From contig JAIXWZ010000158.1 in NCBI GenBank assembly GCA_027491035.1, positions 1-35,935 on the forward strand: 35,935 nt of DNA. Direction: 5' to 3'. Below the pieces are notes generated by a model. That model was not told where the DNA came from. It saw nothing but the letters and a program-made list of their open reading frames with translations, and ran no database searches. Both the position numbers and the translations under genes were made by a program. Shown one piece after another: positions 24,383 to 35,580 of this stretch (positions are counted from its first letter, which is position 1; each line of letters opens with the position of its first letter). The DNA comes from Comamonadaceae bacterium. Lineage in GTDB: Bacteria; Pseudomonadota; Gammaproteobacteria; Burkholderiales; Burkholderiaceae_C.

Positions 24383-24396
24383 GCCATCGCCGCTTG
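24367..24396 (+). repeat. 15-bp tandem duplication spanning a stop codon
   Basis: AGCCATCGCTGCTTG (24367-24381) is followed by AGCCATCGCCGCTTG (24382-24396). The stop TGA (24380-24382) sits on the junction. Confidence 0.85.
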
Positions 24397-24409
24397 AGTC
24401 GGCGCTGCA

Positions 24410-24423
24410 CCGGCTCGAGCCGG
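24410..24423. terminator. 14-bp perfect palindrome between convergent genes
   Basis: CCGGCTCGAGCCGG lies between the ends of the CoA-binding gene and hutC, 17 bases from the hutC stop. It could form a cruciform or bidirectional terminator stem, but there is no T-run; the role is uncertain. Confidence 0.3.
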
Positions 24424-24440
24424 CCGACCGAGGCAGGCCG

Positions 24441-25229
24441 TCAAAACGAGCCGGTGAAACGGTAGCGCGAGGCCGGATGCCACAAGGTGGCCACCGAGGC
24501 GGTGCAGCCTTGCGACCGCGTTTTGCGGTGCAGCACCAGGCAGGGCTCGCTGGCCGCCACGCCGAGCAGCTGCGCCGCCGACGCCGTGGGCGTGCGCGCC
24601 TCGATCTCGAAGGAGGCGCCCTCCAAGGGGGCCACCCGCATCAGATAGGCATTGGGCGTTTGCGAGGCAAAGTCCTGCGCCAGGTAGTCGGGCGCCACGG
24701 CGGGGTTGACATAGCGGTCTTCGACCTGAATGGGCGCGCCGTTCTCAAAGTGAACCACCACCGAGTGGTAGGCGGTGCTGCCAGCCGGTAGACCCATGCG
24801 CGCTGCCAGCGCCCGCCCCAGCCGGACCCGCTCGAGCTTGTGCAGCTCGCTGCGGTGCCGGTGGCCTCTGGCGGCGATCTCGTCGGCAATGTTGCGAATC
24901 TCCACCAAGCTGGCGTAGTACTTTTGCTGGGCCACATAGGTGCCAGAGCCCTGGCGGCGCTCGACGATTTGCTCGTCGCTGAGCTCGCGCAAGGCGCGGT
25001 GAACCGTCATGCGCGAGACGCCAAACTGCTGGGCCAGCGCCTGCTCGCCGGCGATCAGGTCGCCCTCTTTCCACACCCCGCCGTGAATCTGCGCCAGCAC
25101 ATAGTGCTTGATGCGCTGATAGCGCAGCCCGCCCTGATCGGGCGCCGCTGGCTCAGGCCGGGCCGCACGGGCCGCCTTGGGGCCCGTGCGGGGTGCGGAC
25201 TGGCTCAGCGTGGATTTCATGGGCGGCAT
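24441..25229 (-). CDS. hutC: Histidine utilization repressor HutC (GntR family)
   Basis: GntR/HutC-subfamily repressor of about 262 residues that releases DNA when urocanate binds. After a variable Ala/Pro-rich leader comes the winged helix: RYQRIKHYVLAQIHGGVWKE, then EQALAQQFGVSRMTVHRALRELSDEQIVERRQGSGTYVA. The UTRA effector domain follows (RNIADEIAARGHRHRSE to LVLHRKTRS). ATG 25229 is taken as start; ATG 25220 is equally possible and neither has a strong ribosome site. It is divergent from hutUHIG, with a HutC-type operator and a second dyad between them. Confidence 0.92.
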   Translation of the reverse strand: MPPMKSTLSQSAPRTGPKAARAARPEPAAPDQGGLRYQRIKHYVLAQIHGGVWKEGDLIAGEQALAQQFGVSRMTVHRALRELSDEQIVERRQGSGTYVAQQKYYASLVEIRNIADEIAARGHRHRSELHKLERVRLGRALAARMGLPAGSTAYHSVVVHFENGAPIQVEDRYVNPAVAPDYLAQDFASQTPNAYLMRVAPLEGASFEIEARTPTASAAQLLGVAASEPCLVLHRKTRSQGCTASVATLWHPASRYRFTGSF

Positions 25230-25249
25230 AAAAAGCAAACGGCGGCACC

Positions 25250-25267
25250 AAGTTGACTTGACAACTT
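25250..25267. promoter_or_regulatory. 6-bp dyad with TTGACA-like elements, hutC/hutU promoter
   Basis: AAGTTG (25250-25255) and CAACTT (25262-25267) are perfect inverted arms separated by six bases. TTGACA at 25258-25263 could be a -35 element for hutU, with a poor -10 about 17-18 bases on. The dyad may be a second regulator site or simply overlap the hutC promoter. Confidence 0.45.
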
Positions 25268-25286
25268 AGTTTAGATCGAGAAAATT

Positions 25287-25296
25287 TGTCTATACA
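25287..25296. promoter_or_regulatory. HutC operator, GTCTATAC core
   Basis: TGTCTATACA contains GTCTATAC (25288-25295), an exact match to the GT-N-TA-N-AC consensus known for the HutC branch of GntR regulators. It lies 35 bases before the hutU ATG, in the gap divergent from hutC, where it could shut off both directions. Confidence 0.65.
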
Positions 25297-25330
25297 TTTA
25301 AAGCCTGCGCCAGATGATGGAGACGCCGCG

Positions 25331-27064
25331 ATGAGCCCACAACCCGACCCCCGACTCGACCCCAGCCGCCAGGTGCAAGCCCCTCGGGGCAGCACCTTGC
25401 ACTGCAAAAGCTGGGTGACCGAGGCCGCCTACCGCATGATCCAGAACAACCTCGATGCGCAGGTGGCCGAGAACCCGCAGCACCTGGTGGTCTACGGCGG
25501 TATCGGCCGGGCCGCGCGCGACTGGGCCAGCTTCGACCAGATCCTGGCCAGCCTCAAGGACCTCGAGGACGACGAGTCCCTGCTGATCCAGTCGGGCAAG
25601 CCGGTGGGCGTGTTCAAGACCCACCCCGATGCGCCGCGTGTGCTGCTGGCCAACAGCAACCTGGTGCCCAAGTGGGCCCACTGGGACCACTTCAACGAAC
25701 TAGACCGCAAAGGCCTGTTCATGTATGGCCAGATGACCGCCGGCAGCTGGATCTACATCGGCAGCCAGGGCATCGTGCAGGGCACCTACGAAACCTTTGT
25801 CGAGGCGGGCCGCCAGCACTACCAAAACGATCTGTCGGGCAAATGGATCCTCACCTCGGGCCTGGGCGGCATGGGCGCGGCGCAGCCGCTGGCGGCCACG
25901 CTGGCCGGCGCCTGTTGCCTGGTGGTCGAATGCCAGCAAAGCAGCATCGACTTTCGCCTGCGCACCCGCTATGTGGACCAGCAGGCCCGCGACATCGACC
26001 ATGCGCTCGAGCTCATCGGGCAGCACACCCGGGCCAAGCAGGCCGTCTCGATCGCGCTGCTGGGCAATGCGGCCGATGTGCTGCCCGAGCTGGTGCGGCG
26101 CGCGCAATCGGGCGGGCTGCGTCCCGACATCGTCACCGATCAGACCTCGGCCCACGATCTGGTGCACGGCTACTTGCCGCAAGGATGGACGCCTGCGCAG
26201 TGGAAGGCCGCACAAAAAGACCCGGCCGAGCATGGCGCCATCAAGGCCGCCGCCGCGCGCAGCTGCGCCCGGCATGTGCAGGCCCTGCTCGACTTTCACG
26301 CCATGGGTATTCCCACAGTGGACTATGGCAACAACATCCGGCAGGTGGCATTTGATGAGGGCGTGAAAAACGCCTTCGACTTCCCGGGCTTCGTGCCCGC
26401 CTACATTCGCCCGATGTTTTGCGAGGGCAAGGGGCCGTTTCGCTGGGTGGCTCTATCGGGCGACCCGCAAGACATCTACAAGACCGACGCCAAGATCAAA
26501 GAGCTGTTCCCGAGCAACCACCACACCCACCGCTGGCTCGACATGGCGCGCGAGAAGATCGCTTTTCAGGGTCTGCCTGCACGCATCTGCTGGCTCGGCC
26601 TGGGCGAGCGACACGTGGCCGGTCTGGCCTTCAACGAGATGGTGCGCAGCGGCGAGCTCAAGGCGCCCATCGTGATCGGCCGCGACCACCTCGACACCGG
26701 CTCGGTGGCCAGCCCCAACCGTGAAACAGAAGGCATGAAAGACGGCACCGATGCGGTCAGCGACTGGCCGCTGCTCAACGCCTTGCTCAACACCGCCGGC
26801 GGCGCCAGCTGGGTCAGCCTGCACCACGGCGGCGGTGTGGGCATGGGCTACTCGCAGCATTCAGGCATGGTGATCGTGGCCGACGGCAGCGACGCCGCGC
26901 AAAAGCGACTGGCGCGCGTGTTGGTCAACGACTGCGCCAGCGGCGTGATGCGCCACGCCGATGCAGGCTACGAGCTGGCGCTGGCCACGGCGCGAAAACA
27001 CGGCCTCAAACTGCCCATGCTGACCTCGGCTGCCCAGCCGGCGCAGCAGCCCGCACCGAACTGA
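25331..27064 (+). CDS. hutU: Urocanate hydratase
   Basis: NAD-dependent urocanase of 577 residues, second step of histidine degradation (urocanate to imidazolone propionate). Highly conserved blocks include [38 protein letters not shown], the dinucleotide motif [21 protein letters not shown], and [12 protein letters not shown] with the active-site Cys. Slightly longer than P. putida HutU (557), mostly at both ends. The ATG at 25331 has GGAG eight bases upstream; an upstream in-frame start at 25286 would lie inside the operator. First gene of hutUHIG, two bases before hutH. Confidence 0.98.
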   Translation: MSPQPDPRLDPSRQVQAPRGSTLHCKSWVTEAAYRMIQNNLDAQVAENPQHLVVYGGIGRAARDWASFDQILASLKDLEDDESLLIQSGKPVGVFKTHPDAPRVLLANSNLVPKWAHWDHFNELDRKGLFMYGQMTAGSWIYIGSQGIVQGTYETFVEAGRQHYQNDLSGKWILTSGLGGMGAAQPLAATLAGACCLVVECQQSSIDFRLRTRYVDQQARDIDHALELIGQHTRAKQAVSIALLGNAADVLPELVRRAQSGGLRPDIVTDQTSAHDLVHGYLPQGWTPAQWKAAQKDPAEHGAIKAAAARSCARHVQALLDFHAMGIPTVDYGNNIRQVAFDEGVKNAFDFPGFVPAYIRPMFCEGKGPFRWVALSGDPQDIYKTDAKIKELFPSNHHTHRWLDMAREKIAFQGLPARICWLGLGERHVAGLAFNEMVRSGELKAPIVIGRDHLDTGSVASPNRETEGMKDGTDAVSDWPLLNALLNTAGGASWVSLHHGGGVGMGYSQHSGMVIVADGSDAAQKRLARVLVNDCASGVMRHADAGYELALATARKHGLKLPMLTSAAQPAQQPAPN

Positions 27065-27066
27065 CC

Positions 27067-28620
27067 ATGACCCTGCCCCTGACCTTTGTTGCGGGCCAGC
27101 TGCGCCTGGCCGATCTGCGGGCCCTCTGGCAAGCGCCCCTGCCCGTGGCCCTGCACCCCAGCGCCCAGGCCGACATCGCCGCTTCGGCCGCCGCCATCGA
27201 GCGCATCGTGGCCAAGGGCGATGCGGCCTACGGCATCAACACCGGCTTTGGCAAGCTCGCCAAAACCCGCATCCCCGACGCGCAGCTCGAACTCTTGCAG
27301 CGCAACCTCATCTTGTCGCATTCGGTGGGCACGGGCCAGGCCATGAGCCCGGCCTGCGTGCGGCTGCTCATGCTCACCAAAGCGGCCAGCTTGGCGCGCG
27401 GCATGTCGGGGGTGCGGCCGGTGGTCATCGAGAGCTTGCTGGCGCTGCTCAACGCGGGCATCATGCCGCACATTCCGGTCAAGGGCTCGGTCGGGGCCTC
27501 GGGCGATTTGGCGCCGCTGTCACACATGACGCTGGCGCTCATGGGCGAAGGCCCGGTCAGCGTCAACGGCCAGATCGTGGCTGCGGCCGATGCGCTCAAG
27601 GCCGCCGGCATCGCCCCGCTGAGCCTGGCCGCCAAGGAAGGCCTGGCGCTGATCAACGGCACCCAGGCCTCGACCGCGCTGGCCCTGCACGGCCTGTTCA
27701 TGGCCGAACGGCTGCTCGAGGCGGGCACCGTCACCGGCGCACTCAGCGTGGACGCAGCCAAGGGCAGCGACGCGCCCTTTGATGCGCGCATCCACCATGC
27801 GCGCGGTCAGCCCGGGCAGATCGCGCTGGCCCTGGCCATGCGCGATCTGCTGGCCGGCAGCGCCATCCGGCAGTCGCACCTGGACAACGACGAGCGCGTG
27901 CAAGACCCCTACAGCCTGCGCTGCCAGCCCCAGGTGATGGGCGCCTGCCGAGATCTGATCGCCCAGGCCGCGCGCACCTTGCTCATCGAGGCCAATGCCG
28001 TTACCGACAACCCGCTGGTCTTTCACGAGACCGGCGAGGTGCTCTCGGGCGGCAACTTTCACGCTGAGCCGGTGGCTTTTGCCGCCGACACCCTGGCGCT
28101 GGCGATTGCGGAAATCGGCGCGCTGGCCGAGCGGCGCATTGCGCTGCTGATTGACAGCACGCTGTCGGGCCTGCCGCCTTTTCTGGTGCACAACCCCGGG
28201 CTCAACAGCGGCTTCATGATCGCCCACGTCACCGCCGCTGCGCTGGCCAGCGAGAACAAGTCCCACGCCCATCCGGCCAGCGTGGACAGCCTGCCCACCA
28301 GCGCCAACCAGGAGGACCATGTCAGCATGGCCACGTTTGCCGCGCGCCGTCTGGCCGAGATGGCTGACAACAGCGCCACCATCTTGGGCATCGAATGGCT
28401 GGCCGCCGCACAGGGCGTGGACTTTCACCGCCCGCTGGCCAGTTCCGTCCCGCTGGAGGCGGCGCACGCGCTCTTGCGCGCGCAGGTGGCCCGCCTCGAT
28501 GCCGACCGCCTGTTTGCACCGGACATCGAAGCGGCCAAGGCTCTGGTGGTTGGCGGCGCGCTGCACGGCGTGCAGCCTGGCCTTTGGGCCACGCTTTGGC
28601 GCGAGACGGTGAGCGCATGA
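27067..28620 (+). CDS. hutH: Histidine ammonia-lyase
   Basis: Enzyme of 517 residues that deaminates histidine to trans-urocanate. The self-cyclising MIO triad Ala-Ser-Gly is at 144-146 in [24 protein letters not shown] supplies the catalytic Tyr, and [15 protein letters not shown] and NQEDHVSMA are conserved active-site segments. Length matches the family (about 510). It begins two bases after hutU and overlaps hutI by four bases (ATGA), so the operon is tightly coupled. Confidence 0.98.
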   Translation: MTLPLTFVAGQLRLADLRALWQAPLPVALHPSAQADIAASAAAIERIVAKGDAAYGINTGFGKLAKTRIPDAQLELLQRNLILSHSVGTGQAMSPACVRLLMLTKAASLARGMSGVRPVVIESLLALLNAGIMPHIPVKGSVGASGDLAPLSHMTLALMGEGPVSVNGQIVAAADALKAAGIAPLSLAAKEGLALINGTQASTALALHGLFMAERLLEAGTVTGALSVDAAKGSDAPFDARIHHARGQPGQIALALAMRDLLAGSAIRQSHLDNDERVQDPYSLRCQPQVMGACRDLIAQAARTLLIEANAVTDNPLVFHETGEVLSGGNFHAEPVAFAADTLALAIAEIGALAERRIALLIDSTLSGLPPFLVHNPGLNSGFMIAHVTAAALASENKSHAHPASVDSLPTSANQEDHVSMATFAARRLAEMADNSATILGIEWLAAAQGVDFHRPLASSVPLEAAHALLRAQVARLDADRLFAPDIEAAKALVVGGALHGVQPGLWATLWRETVSA

Positions 28621-29840
28621 ACACCCAGACCGGCATCACGCTGTTTCGCCACTGCAGCCTGGCCACCTTGAGCGGCGCAGACTGGGGCTGGATCGAGCGC
28701 GGCGCGCTGCTCGCGCAAGGCGGCCTCATCACCTGGGTGGGCGCCGAGCGCGATCTGCCCGCCGGCCTGGCCGTGGCCGAAGAACACGCGCTCAACGGCG
28801 CCCTGCTCACCCCCGGCCTCATCGATTGCCACACCCATTTGGTCTATGGCGGACACCGCGCCCATGAGGCTGACCTTCGGCTGCAGGGGGCCAGCTACGA
28901 GACCATCGCCCGCGCGGGCGGCGGCATCCGCTCGACCGTCGCAGCCACCCGCGCCGCCACCGAGGCCGCGCTGCTGGCTGGCACCAGCGCGCGCGCCGAT
29001 GCGCTCATGCGCGAGGGCGTGACGACGGTGGAGGTCAAGTCCGGCTACGGCCTGAGCCTGGCCGAAGAGGCCAAATGCCTGCGCGTGGCGCGCACGCTGG
29101 GTCAGAGTCGACCGCTGAGCGTGCTGTGCACGTATTTGGGTGCGCACGCGCTGCCGCCCGAGTTCGAGGGTCGGGCCGACGACTACATCGCCGCCGTGTG
29201 CGACTGGATGGCGCCGCTGCAAGCGCAAGGCCTGGTCGATGCGGTCGATGCGTTTTGCGAGACCATCGGCTTTACCCTCGCCCAAACCCAGCGCGTCTTT
29301 GAAGCCGCACGCGCACTGGGCCTGCCGGTCAAGCTCCATGCCGAGCAGTTGAGCGCGCAAGGCGGGGCCGAGCTGGCCGCCCGCTACGGCGCGCTGTCGT
29401 GCGACCACATCGAACACCTGAGCCCGGCGGGTATCGCCGCCATGCGTGCTGCCGGCACGGTGGCGGTGCTGCTGCCGGCGGCCTGGTACTGCCTGCGCGA
29501 CACCCAGGCGCCGCCGGTGGCCGCCTTGCGCGAGGCGGGCGTGCCGATGGCGATCTCGAGCGACCACAACCCAGGCAGCTCGCCCTGCCTGTCGATCCTG
29601 ACCGCGCTGCACATGGCCTGCACCTTCTGGCGCCTGACGCCGCTGGAGGCCGTCCTGGGCGCCACCGTGCAGGCCGCCCGGGCATTGGGCCTGCGCGACC
29701 GCGGCCGCCTGGCGCCGGGCTTGCGCGCCGACCTGGCCGCCTGGCGCGTCGAGCATCCGCGCGAGCTGACCTACTGGCTCGGCGGCCAGCCCTGCGCCGG
29801 TCGCGCCGTGGCCGGCCGCTGGCTGCCCCTGAACCCTTAA
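28617..29840 (+). CDS. hutI: Imidazolonepropionase
   Basis: Metal-dependent amidohydrolase of 407 residues that opens 4-imidazolone-5-propionate to N-formimino-L-glutamate. Motifs are [18 protein letters not shown] (metal His pair), [32 protein letters not shown] (His), and [12 protein letters not shown] (metal Asp). The ATG overlaps the hutH stop. The larger open frame starting at 28395 runs antiparallel in reading register through hutH and is not coding. Confidence 0.97.
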   Translation: MNTQTGITLFRHCSLATLSGADWGWIERGALLAQGGLITWVGAERDLPAGLAVAEEHALNGALLTPGLIDCHTHLVYGGHRAHEADLRLQGASYETIARAGGGIRSTVAATRAATEAALLAGTSARADALMREGVTTVEVKSGYGLSLAEEAKCLRVARTLGQSRPLSVLCTYLGAHALPPEFEGRADDYIAAVCDWMAPLQAQGLVDAVDAFCETIGFTLAQTQRVFEAARALGLPVKLHAEQLSAQGGAELAARYGALSCDHIEHLSPAGIAAMRAAGTVAVLLPAAWYCLRDTQAPPVAALREAGVPMAISSDHNPGSSPCLSILTALHMACTFWRLTPLEAVLGATVQAARALGLRDRGRLAPGLRADLAAWRVEHPRELTYWLGGQPCAGRAVAGRWLPLNP

Positions 29841-29854
29841 ACGCCGCTGCGCCC

Positions 29855-30802
29855 ATGCCCCACACTGCACCGACCGCCTGGAGCGGCCGACACGATGGCC
29901 AGGAAGCGGCTGAGCCGCAGCGTCTGGCACGCTGGCACCACCGCGTGCAGCCCTGGCACCCTCAGGCGCAAGGCGGGGTGGTGCTGATGGGCTTTGCCGT
30001 CGACGAGGGCGTGCGCCGCAACCAGGGCCGCGTCGGTGCGGCCGGTGGCCCGGCGGCGCTGCGCCAGGCGCTGGCCAACCTGCCCGCCCCGGCGCAGACC
30101 GCTGTGTGGGATGCAGGCGACCTGCGCTGCGACGGCCAGGGGCTCGAAGCGGTGCAGGCCGAACTGTCTGCCACTGTGGCGCGGGCGCGCGCGCAAGGCG
30201 CGCTGCCGCTGGTGCTCGGCGGCGGCCATGAGGTGGCCTGGGGCACCTTCGGCGGCCTGGTGGCGCCAGGCCAGGCCCCCAAACGCCTGCTGGTGCTCAA
30301 CCTCGACGCCCACTTCGATCTGCGCCAGGCCAGCGCCCCCAACAGCGGCACCGCGTTCGCGCAGATGCACCGGTGGTGTCAAAACCACGGCCAGCCCTTT
30401 GCCTACACCGCGCTGGGCATCAGCCGCTTTGCCAACACCCCGGCGCTGTTTGACCACGCCCGGGCCACCGGCACCCGCTGGCGCCTCGACGAGGACCTGC
30501 AGACCCCGGCCGACTGGCAGCAGGCGCAACAAGAGCTCGACGCCGACCTGCACGCATGCGATGCGGTCTACCTGACGGTGTGCCTGGACGTGCTCAGCGC
30601 GGCCCTCGCCCCGGGGGTCTCAGCCCCTGCGGCCCTGGGCGTGCCGCTGCCCCTGCTCGAGCGCGTGATCGAGCAGGTCAAGGCCAGCGGCAAGCTGATT
30701 GCGGCCGACATGGCCGAGCTCAACCCCGCACTCGATCGCGACCAGCAAACGGCGCGCGTCGGGGCGCGGCTGCTGGCGCGCATCGCGGGTCTGCCGCTGT
30801 GA
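29855..30802 (+). CDS. hutG: Formimidoylglutamase (arginase family)
   Basis: Ureohydrolase-fold enzyme of 315 residues that splits N-formimino-glutamate into glutamate and formamide, completing the hut route. Metal-binding residues seen are H125 in LGGGHEVAWG, and D151, H153, D155 in NLDAHFDLR. The second ligand pair, normally Asp-x-Asp, reads C243-L-D245 in YLTVCLDVLSAA, so one expected Asp is Cys; this may be a clade variant. SAPAALGVPLPL follows as in other HutG proteins. It starts 14 bases after hutI. No hutF or N-formylglutamate hydrolase is present, so the formamide-releasing branch is inferred. Confidence 0.94.
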   Translation: MPHTAPTAWSGRHDGQEAAEPQRLARWHHRVQPWHPQAQGGVVLMGFAVDEGVRRNQGRVGAAGGPAALRQALANLPAPAQTAVWDAGDLRCDGQGLEAVQAELSATVARARAQGALPLVLGGGHEVAWGTFGGLVAPGQAPKRLLVLNLDAHFDLRQASAPNSGTAFAQMHRWCQNHGQPFAYTALGISRFANTPALFDHARATGTRWRLDEDLQTPADWQQAQQELDADLHACDAVYLTVCLDVLSAALAPGVSAPAALGVPLPLLERVIEQVKASGKLIAADMAELNPALDRDQQTARVGARLLARIAGLPL

Positions 30803-30859
30803 GCCAGCCACGCCACAAAAAGTGGCCCAAGCGCTGGCAATATCCTCCTGCCGCAGTGG

Positions 30860-30865
30860 GATAAT
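30860..30865 (+). promoter_or_regulatory. Possible hemE -10 element
   Basis: GATAAT lies 36 bases before the hemE ATG in the 99-base hutG-hemE gap. A TGGCAA at 30835-30840 could be a weak -35, but the spacing (19) is poor. Confidence 0.3.
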
Positions 30866-30901
30866 TGCGGTCACACTTCCCGTTTTGAGCCGGACCCATC
30901 C

Positions 30902-32014
30902 ATGCCCTTCGAGCCCCTGCGCAACGACACCTTCCTGCGGGCCTGCCTGCGCCAAGCCACCGACCACACGCCCGTCTGGCTGATGCGCCAGGCGGGCCGC
31001 TACCTGCCCGAGTACTGCGCCACCCGGGCCAAGGCAGGCAGCTTCATGGGGCTGGCCACCAACGTGCAGTACGCCACCGAGGTGACCTTGCAGCCGCTCG
31101 AGCGCTACCGCCTGGACGCTGCAATCTTGTTTTCTGACATCCTGACGGTGCCCGATGCCATGGGGCTGGGCTTGTCCTTTGCACTGGGCGAGGGCCCCAA
31201 GTTCGCCAAGGTCGTGCGCGACGAGGCGGCGGTGGCGCAGCTGGCGGTGCCCGACATGCACAAGCTGCAATACGTCTTCGATGCGGTCACCAGCATCCGC
31301 AAGGCGCTCGGGGGCCGGGTGCCGCTGATCGGCTTTTCCGGCAGCCCCTGGACCCTGGCCTGCTACATGGTCGAAGGCGGCGGCTCCGACGACTACCGGC
31401 TGGTCAAGAGCCTGATGTACAGCCGCCCCGATTTGATGCACCGCATCTTGGCGATCAATGCGGATGCGGTGGCCCTCTACCTCAACACCCAGATCGAAGC
31501 GGGCGCGCAGGCGGTGATGGTGTTTGACAGCTGGGGAGGGGTGCTGGCCGACGGCGCCTTCCAGGACTTCAGCCTGGCCTACACCCGCCGCGTGCTGGCC
31601 CAGCTCAAGCGCAGCCACGACGGCGTGGTGATTCCGCGCATCGTGTTCACCAAAGGCGGCGGCCTGTGGCTCGGCGAGATGGCCGCGCTCGACTGCGAGG
31701 TGCTGGGTCTGGACTGGACGGTCAACCTGGGTCAGGCGCGCGCGCAAGTGGGCGGGGTCGCCGGCGGGCCGGGCAAGGCCTTGCAAGGCAATATCGACCC
31801 CAACGTGCTGTTCGCGCCGCCCGAGGCGATCGCGCAGCAGGTGCGCAGCGTGCTCGAGAGCTTCGGGCCGCCCCACACCGACCCGGCGACGCCCGGGCCA
31901 ACGCATATCTTCAACCTGGGCCATGGCATCAGCCAGCACACGCCACCCGAACATGTCAGCGCTTTGGTGGAGACGGTGTACGCGCATTCCCGGTCCATGC
32001 GCGAGCGGCGCTGA
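30902..32014 (+). CDS. hemE: Uroporphyrinogen decarboxylase
   Basis: Cytoplasmic haem-pathway enzyme of 370 residues that removes four acetate carboxyls from uroporphyrinogen III to give coproporphyrinogen III. The signature [15 protein letters not shown] is near residue 24 with substrate-binding Arg. The conserved [15 protein letters not shown] carries the catalytic Asp region, and [17 protein letters not shown] and FNLGHGI are also conserved. Length fits the family (about 355-370). The gene seems separately expressed from hut. A four-copy 10-bp repeat starts at its stop codon. Confidence 0.97.
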   Translation: MPFEPLRNDTFLRACLRQATDHTPVWLMRQAGRYLPEYCATRAKAGSFMGLATNVQYATEVTLQPLERYRLDAAILFSDILTVPDAMGLGLSFALGEGPKFAKVVRDEAAVAQLAVPDMHKLQYVFDAVTSIRKALGGRVPLIGFSGSPWTLACYMVEGGGSDDYRLVKSLMYSRPDLMHRILAINADAVALYLNTQIEAGAQAVMVFDSWGGVLADGAFQDFSLAYTRRVLAQLKRSHDGVVIPRIVFTKGGGLWLGEMAALDCEVLGLDWTVNLGQARAQVGGVAGGPGKALQGNIDPNVLFAPPEAIAQQVRSVLESFGPPHTDPATPGPTHIFNLGHGISQHTPPEHVSALVETVYAHSRSMRERR

Positions 32015-32054
32015 ACGTCGATTAACGTCCATAAACGTCAATAAACGTCGCTAA
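32011..32054 (+). repeat. 10-bp tandem repeat at the hemE stop codon
   Basis: Units CTGAACGTCG, ATTAACGTCC, ATAAACGTCA and ATAAACGTCG (32011-32050), then a decayed CTAATCGGCG. The first unit contains the hemE TGA (32012-32014). The ten-base period puts stop codons (TGA or TAA) in all three plus-strand frames. Confidence 0.85.
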
Positions 32055-32136
32055 TCGGCGCGTCAAGAGGGGCCTGGCGGCGCCTGGGCCAGACGGCTGA
32101 GCCCCGGTCCGGGCATCGCCCAGCGGTCTGCGCTAT

Positions 32137-32208
32137 AGCACGAAAACAGACCGGCATGGCGAGACTTATGCACAAAATTCGTGCTGCGGTGCGACAAAAC
32201 CCGGTCTG
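32137..32208. other. Interleaved (pseudoknot-order) inverted repeats
   Basis: AGCACGAA (32137-32144) pairs with TTCGTGCT (32178-32185), and CAGACCGG (32147-32154) pairs with CCGGTCTG (32201-32208). The arms alternate A, B, A', B', so both cannot form simple nested hairpins. One DnaA-box-like site lies between B and A'. Part of the 435-base hemE-priA gap. Confidence 0.6.
32166..32174 (+). promoter_or_regulatory. DnaA-box match TTATGCACA
   Basis: TTATGCACA fits the TTAT-N-CACA consensus for DnaA binding. It is in the hemE-priA intergenic region, 188 bases from a second perfect box. Confidence 0.5.
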
Positions 32209-32258
32209 CCACCCGGGCCTTGCTACAAAAGTCATAGCATTAGCAAGTGCTTGATTTT

Positions 32259-32285
32259 AAAGGGAATTGTAGATTTGCCCTTTTT
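32259..32285 (+). terminator. Weak candidate terminator for hemE
   Basis: AAAGGG (32259-32264) pairs with CCCTTT (32278-32283) around a 13-base loop, with the T-run reaching 32285. The stem is weak and 245 bases downstream of hemE, so this is tentative. Confidence 0.25.
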
Positions 32286-32353
32286 CCGGGCATTCCAGAC
32301 AAGGCCTTGATTTTCAAGGCTTGGAGCACAGCCGGGGCGAACTATCAACAAAG

Positions 32354-32362
32354 TTATCCACA
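32354..32362 (+). promoter_or_regulatory. Perfect consensus DnaA box TTATCCACA
   Basis: TTATCCACA is the strongest-affinity DnaA box sequence known from E. coli oriC. It lies 88 bases upstream of priA, inside the 13-bp dyad. A DnaA-responsive priA promoter or replication-related site is inferred. Confidence 0.6.
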
Positions 32363-32426
32363 GGAAGGCTGGACAAGCCCAAAGCCTACATGAAATCAAG
32401 CACTTAGCCGATTGAGCGAAGGTGAA

Positions 32427-32449
32427 ATGAGAAAAACTGTCGTCACATC

Positions 32450-32453
<4 letters not shown>
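32427..32453 (+). CDS. Possible 8-codon leader ORF coupled to priA
   Basis: ATG at 32427 opens an 8-residue frame (MRKTVVTS) whose TGA (32451-32453) overlaps the priA ATG by four bases. GAAGG just upstream could recruit ribosomes, whereas priA itself has no visible ribosome site. Whether it is translated is unknown; the match could be chance. Confidence 0.25.
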
Positions 32454-34579
<2,126 letters not shown>

Positions 34580-34620
34580 TCGGCTCACGAGACCCACCAC
34601 GCTCACCCCACCCGCACGGC

Positions 34621-35580
34621 TCAAAGCAGCCAGGCCACGGCCGCAGAAAAACTCAAAAAAGCCCATGCGGTAGACCACAGGATGATGCGCGCGATGCGCG
34701 CGGTATCGGCCCCAAAACGCTCGGACAGCAAGGCCACGTTGCTCGCGCTGGGCAGGGCCGCGACCAAGGTGGCCACGGTGACAGAAAACGGGCTCAGGCC
34801 CAGGCCTGCGCGAATGGCCAGCCAGCCCAAGCCCGCCACCAGCAGCGGATGGAGCAGCAGCTTGATGAGCACCACACTGGCTTCTGCGCGCAGCTTGAGC
34901 GCGATGCCGCCGGCGCTGGTCATCTGCGAGCGCGCCAGCACCGCGCCAATGGTGAACAAGGCCACCGGCGAGGCCGAATCGGCGAGCAAGTCGATGGTGG
35001 CCATCACCGGTCCGAGCGGCTCGTAACCGAGTCCGGAGGCCAGCGCGCCCAGCAGCACCGACCAGGGCATGGGGTTGGCGGCCACACCCTTGAGCGCGTT
35101 GCGGGCCGCTTGCCCGGCGCCTTGCAGACCGGCACTGTCCAGGCGCGACAGCGCAATGCACAGCGACGTGACCACGACCAGATCGACGACGATGGTGACG
35201 ATGGCGGGGCCGGCTGCCGAACTGCCGATGAAGGCCACCAGCAGGGGCACGCCCATAAAGCCGGTATTGGGAAAAGCGGCCACCAGGGCGCCAAAAGCCG
35301 CGTCGTTCCAGCCCATGGCGCCACGGCGGGTCAAGAGCACCGTCAGCGCCACGATCAGCAGGCCGCACACCAGGTAGAGCAGCGCCAGCCGCAGATCAAG
35401 CAGCTGCGCCAACGGCGTGGCCGAGCCAAAGCGAAACAGCATGCACGGCAGCGCAAAGTACAGCACGAAGGTGTTCAGCCCGGGTATCGCCGACAGCGGC
35501 AACACCGCCCTGCGCGCTGCCAGATAGCCGCAAAGCACGAGCGCGAAAAAGGGGAAGGTCTGCAGCAAGATGGGGGTCAC
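34621..35580 (-). CDS. AEC family transporter (auxin/malonate efflux carrier type)
   Basis: Inner-membrane carrier of 319 residues with about ten helices in two halves. ILLQTFPFFALVLCGYLAAR opens it, and NTGFMGVPLLVAFIG is the conserved Asn/Gly-rich crossover of the first half. The second half has PSASNVALLSERFGAD, a matching crossover. Members move malonate, auxin-like acids or other organic anions. The GTG at 35578-35580 is taken as start, since the N-terminal helix begins immediately; the frame stays open for about 300 bases upstream but the added residues are low-complexity and unlike the family. It converges on priA with 41 bases between. Confidence 0.85.
   Translation of the reverse strand: MTPILLQTFPFFALVLCGYLAARRAVLPLSAIPGLNTFVLYFALPCMLFRFGSATPLAQLLDLRLALLYLVCGLLIVALTVLLTRRGAMGWNDAAFGALVAAFPNTGFMGVPLLVAFIGSSAAGPAIVTIVVDLVVVTSLCIALSRLDSAGLQGAGQAARNALKGVAANPMPWSVLLGALASGLGYEPLGPVMATIDLLADSASPVALFTIGAVLARSQMTSAGGIALKLRAEASVVLIKLLLHPLLVAGLGWLAIRAGLGLSPFSVTVATLVAALPSASNVALLSERFGADTARIARIILWSTAWAFLSFSAAVAWLL

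Larger units (their letters stand above)
32245..32405. repeat. 13-bp inverted repeat pair bracketing an AT-rich segment
   Basis: AAGTGCTTGATTT (32245-32257) has its exact reverse complement AAATCAAGCACTT at 32393-32405, separated by 135 bases. The enclosed segment is AT-richer than the neighbouring genes and holds a DnaA-box match and a small hairpin, GCCTTG-ATTTT-CAAGGC, near 32305-32322. Confidence 0.75.

Noticed and set aside
32015-32449. Calling the hemE-priA gap the chromosomal origin
   Set aside because: Only two good DnaA-box matches and no dnaA/dnaN/rpmH nearby; kept as a finding, not annotated as an origin.
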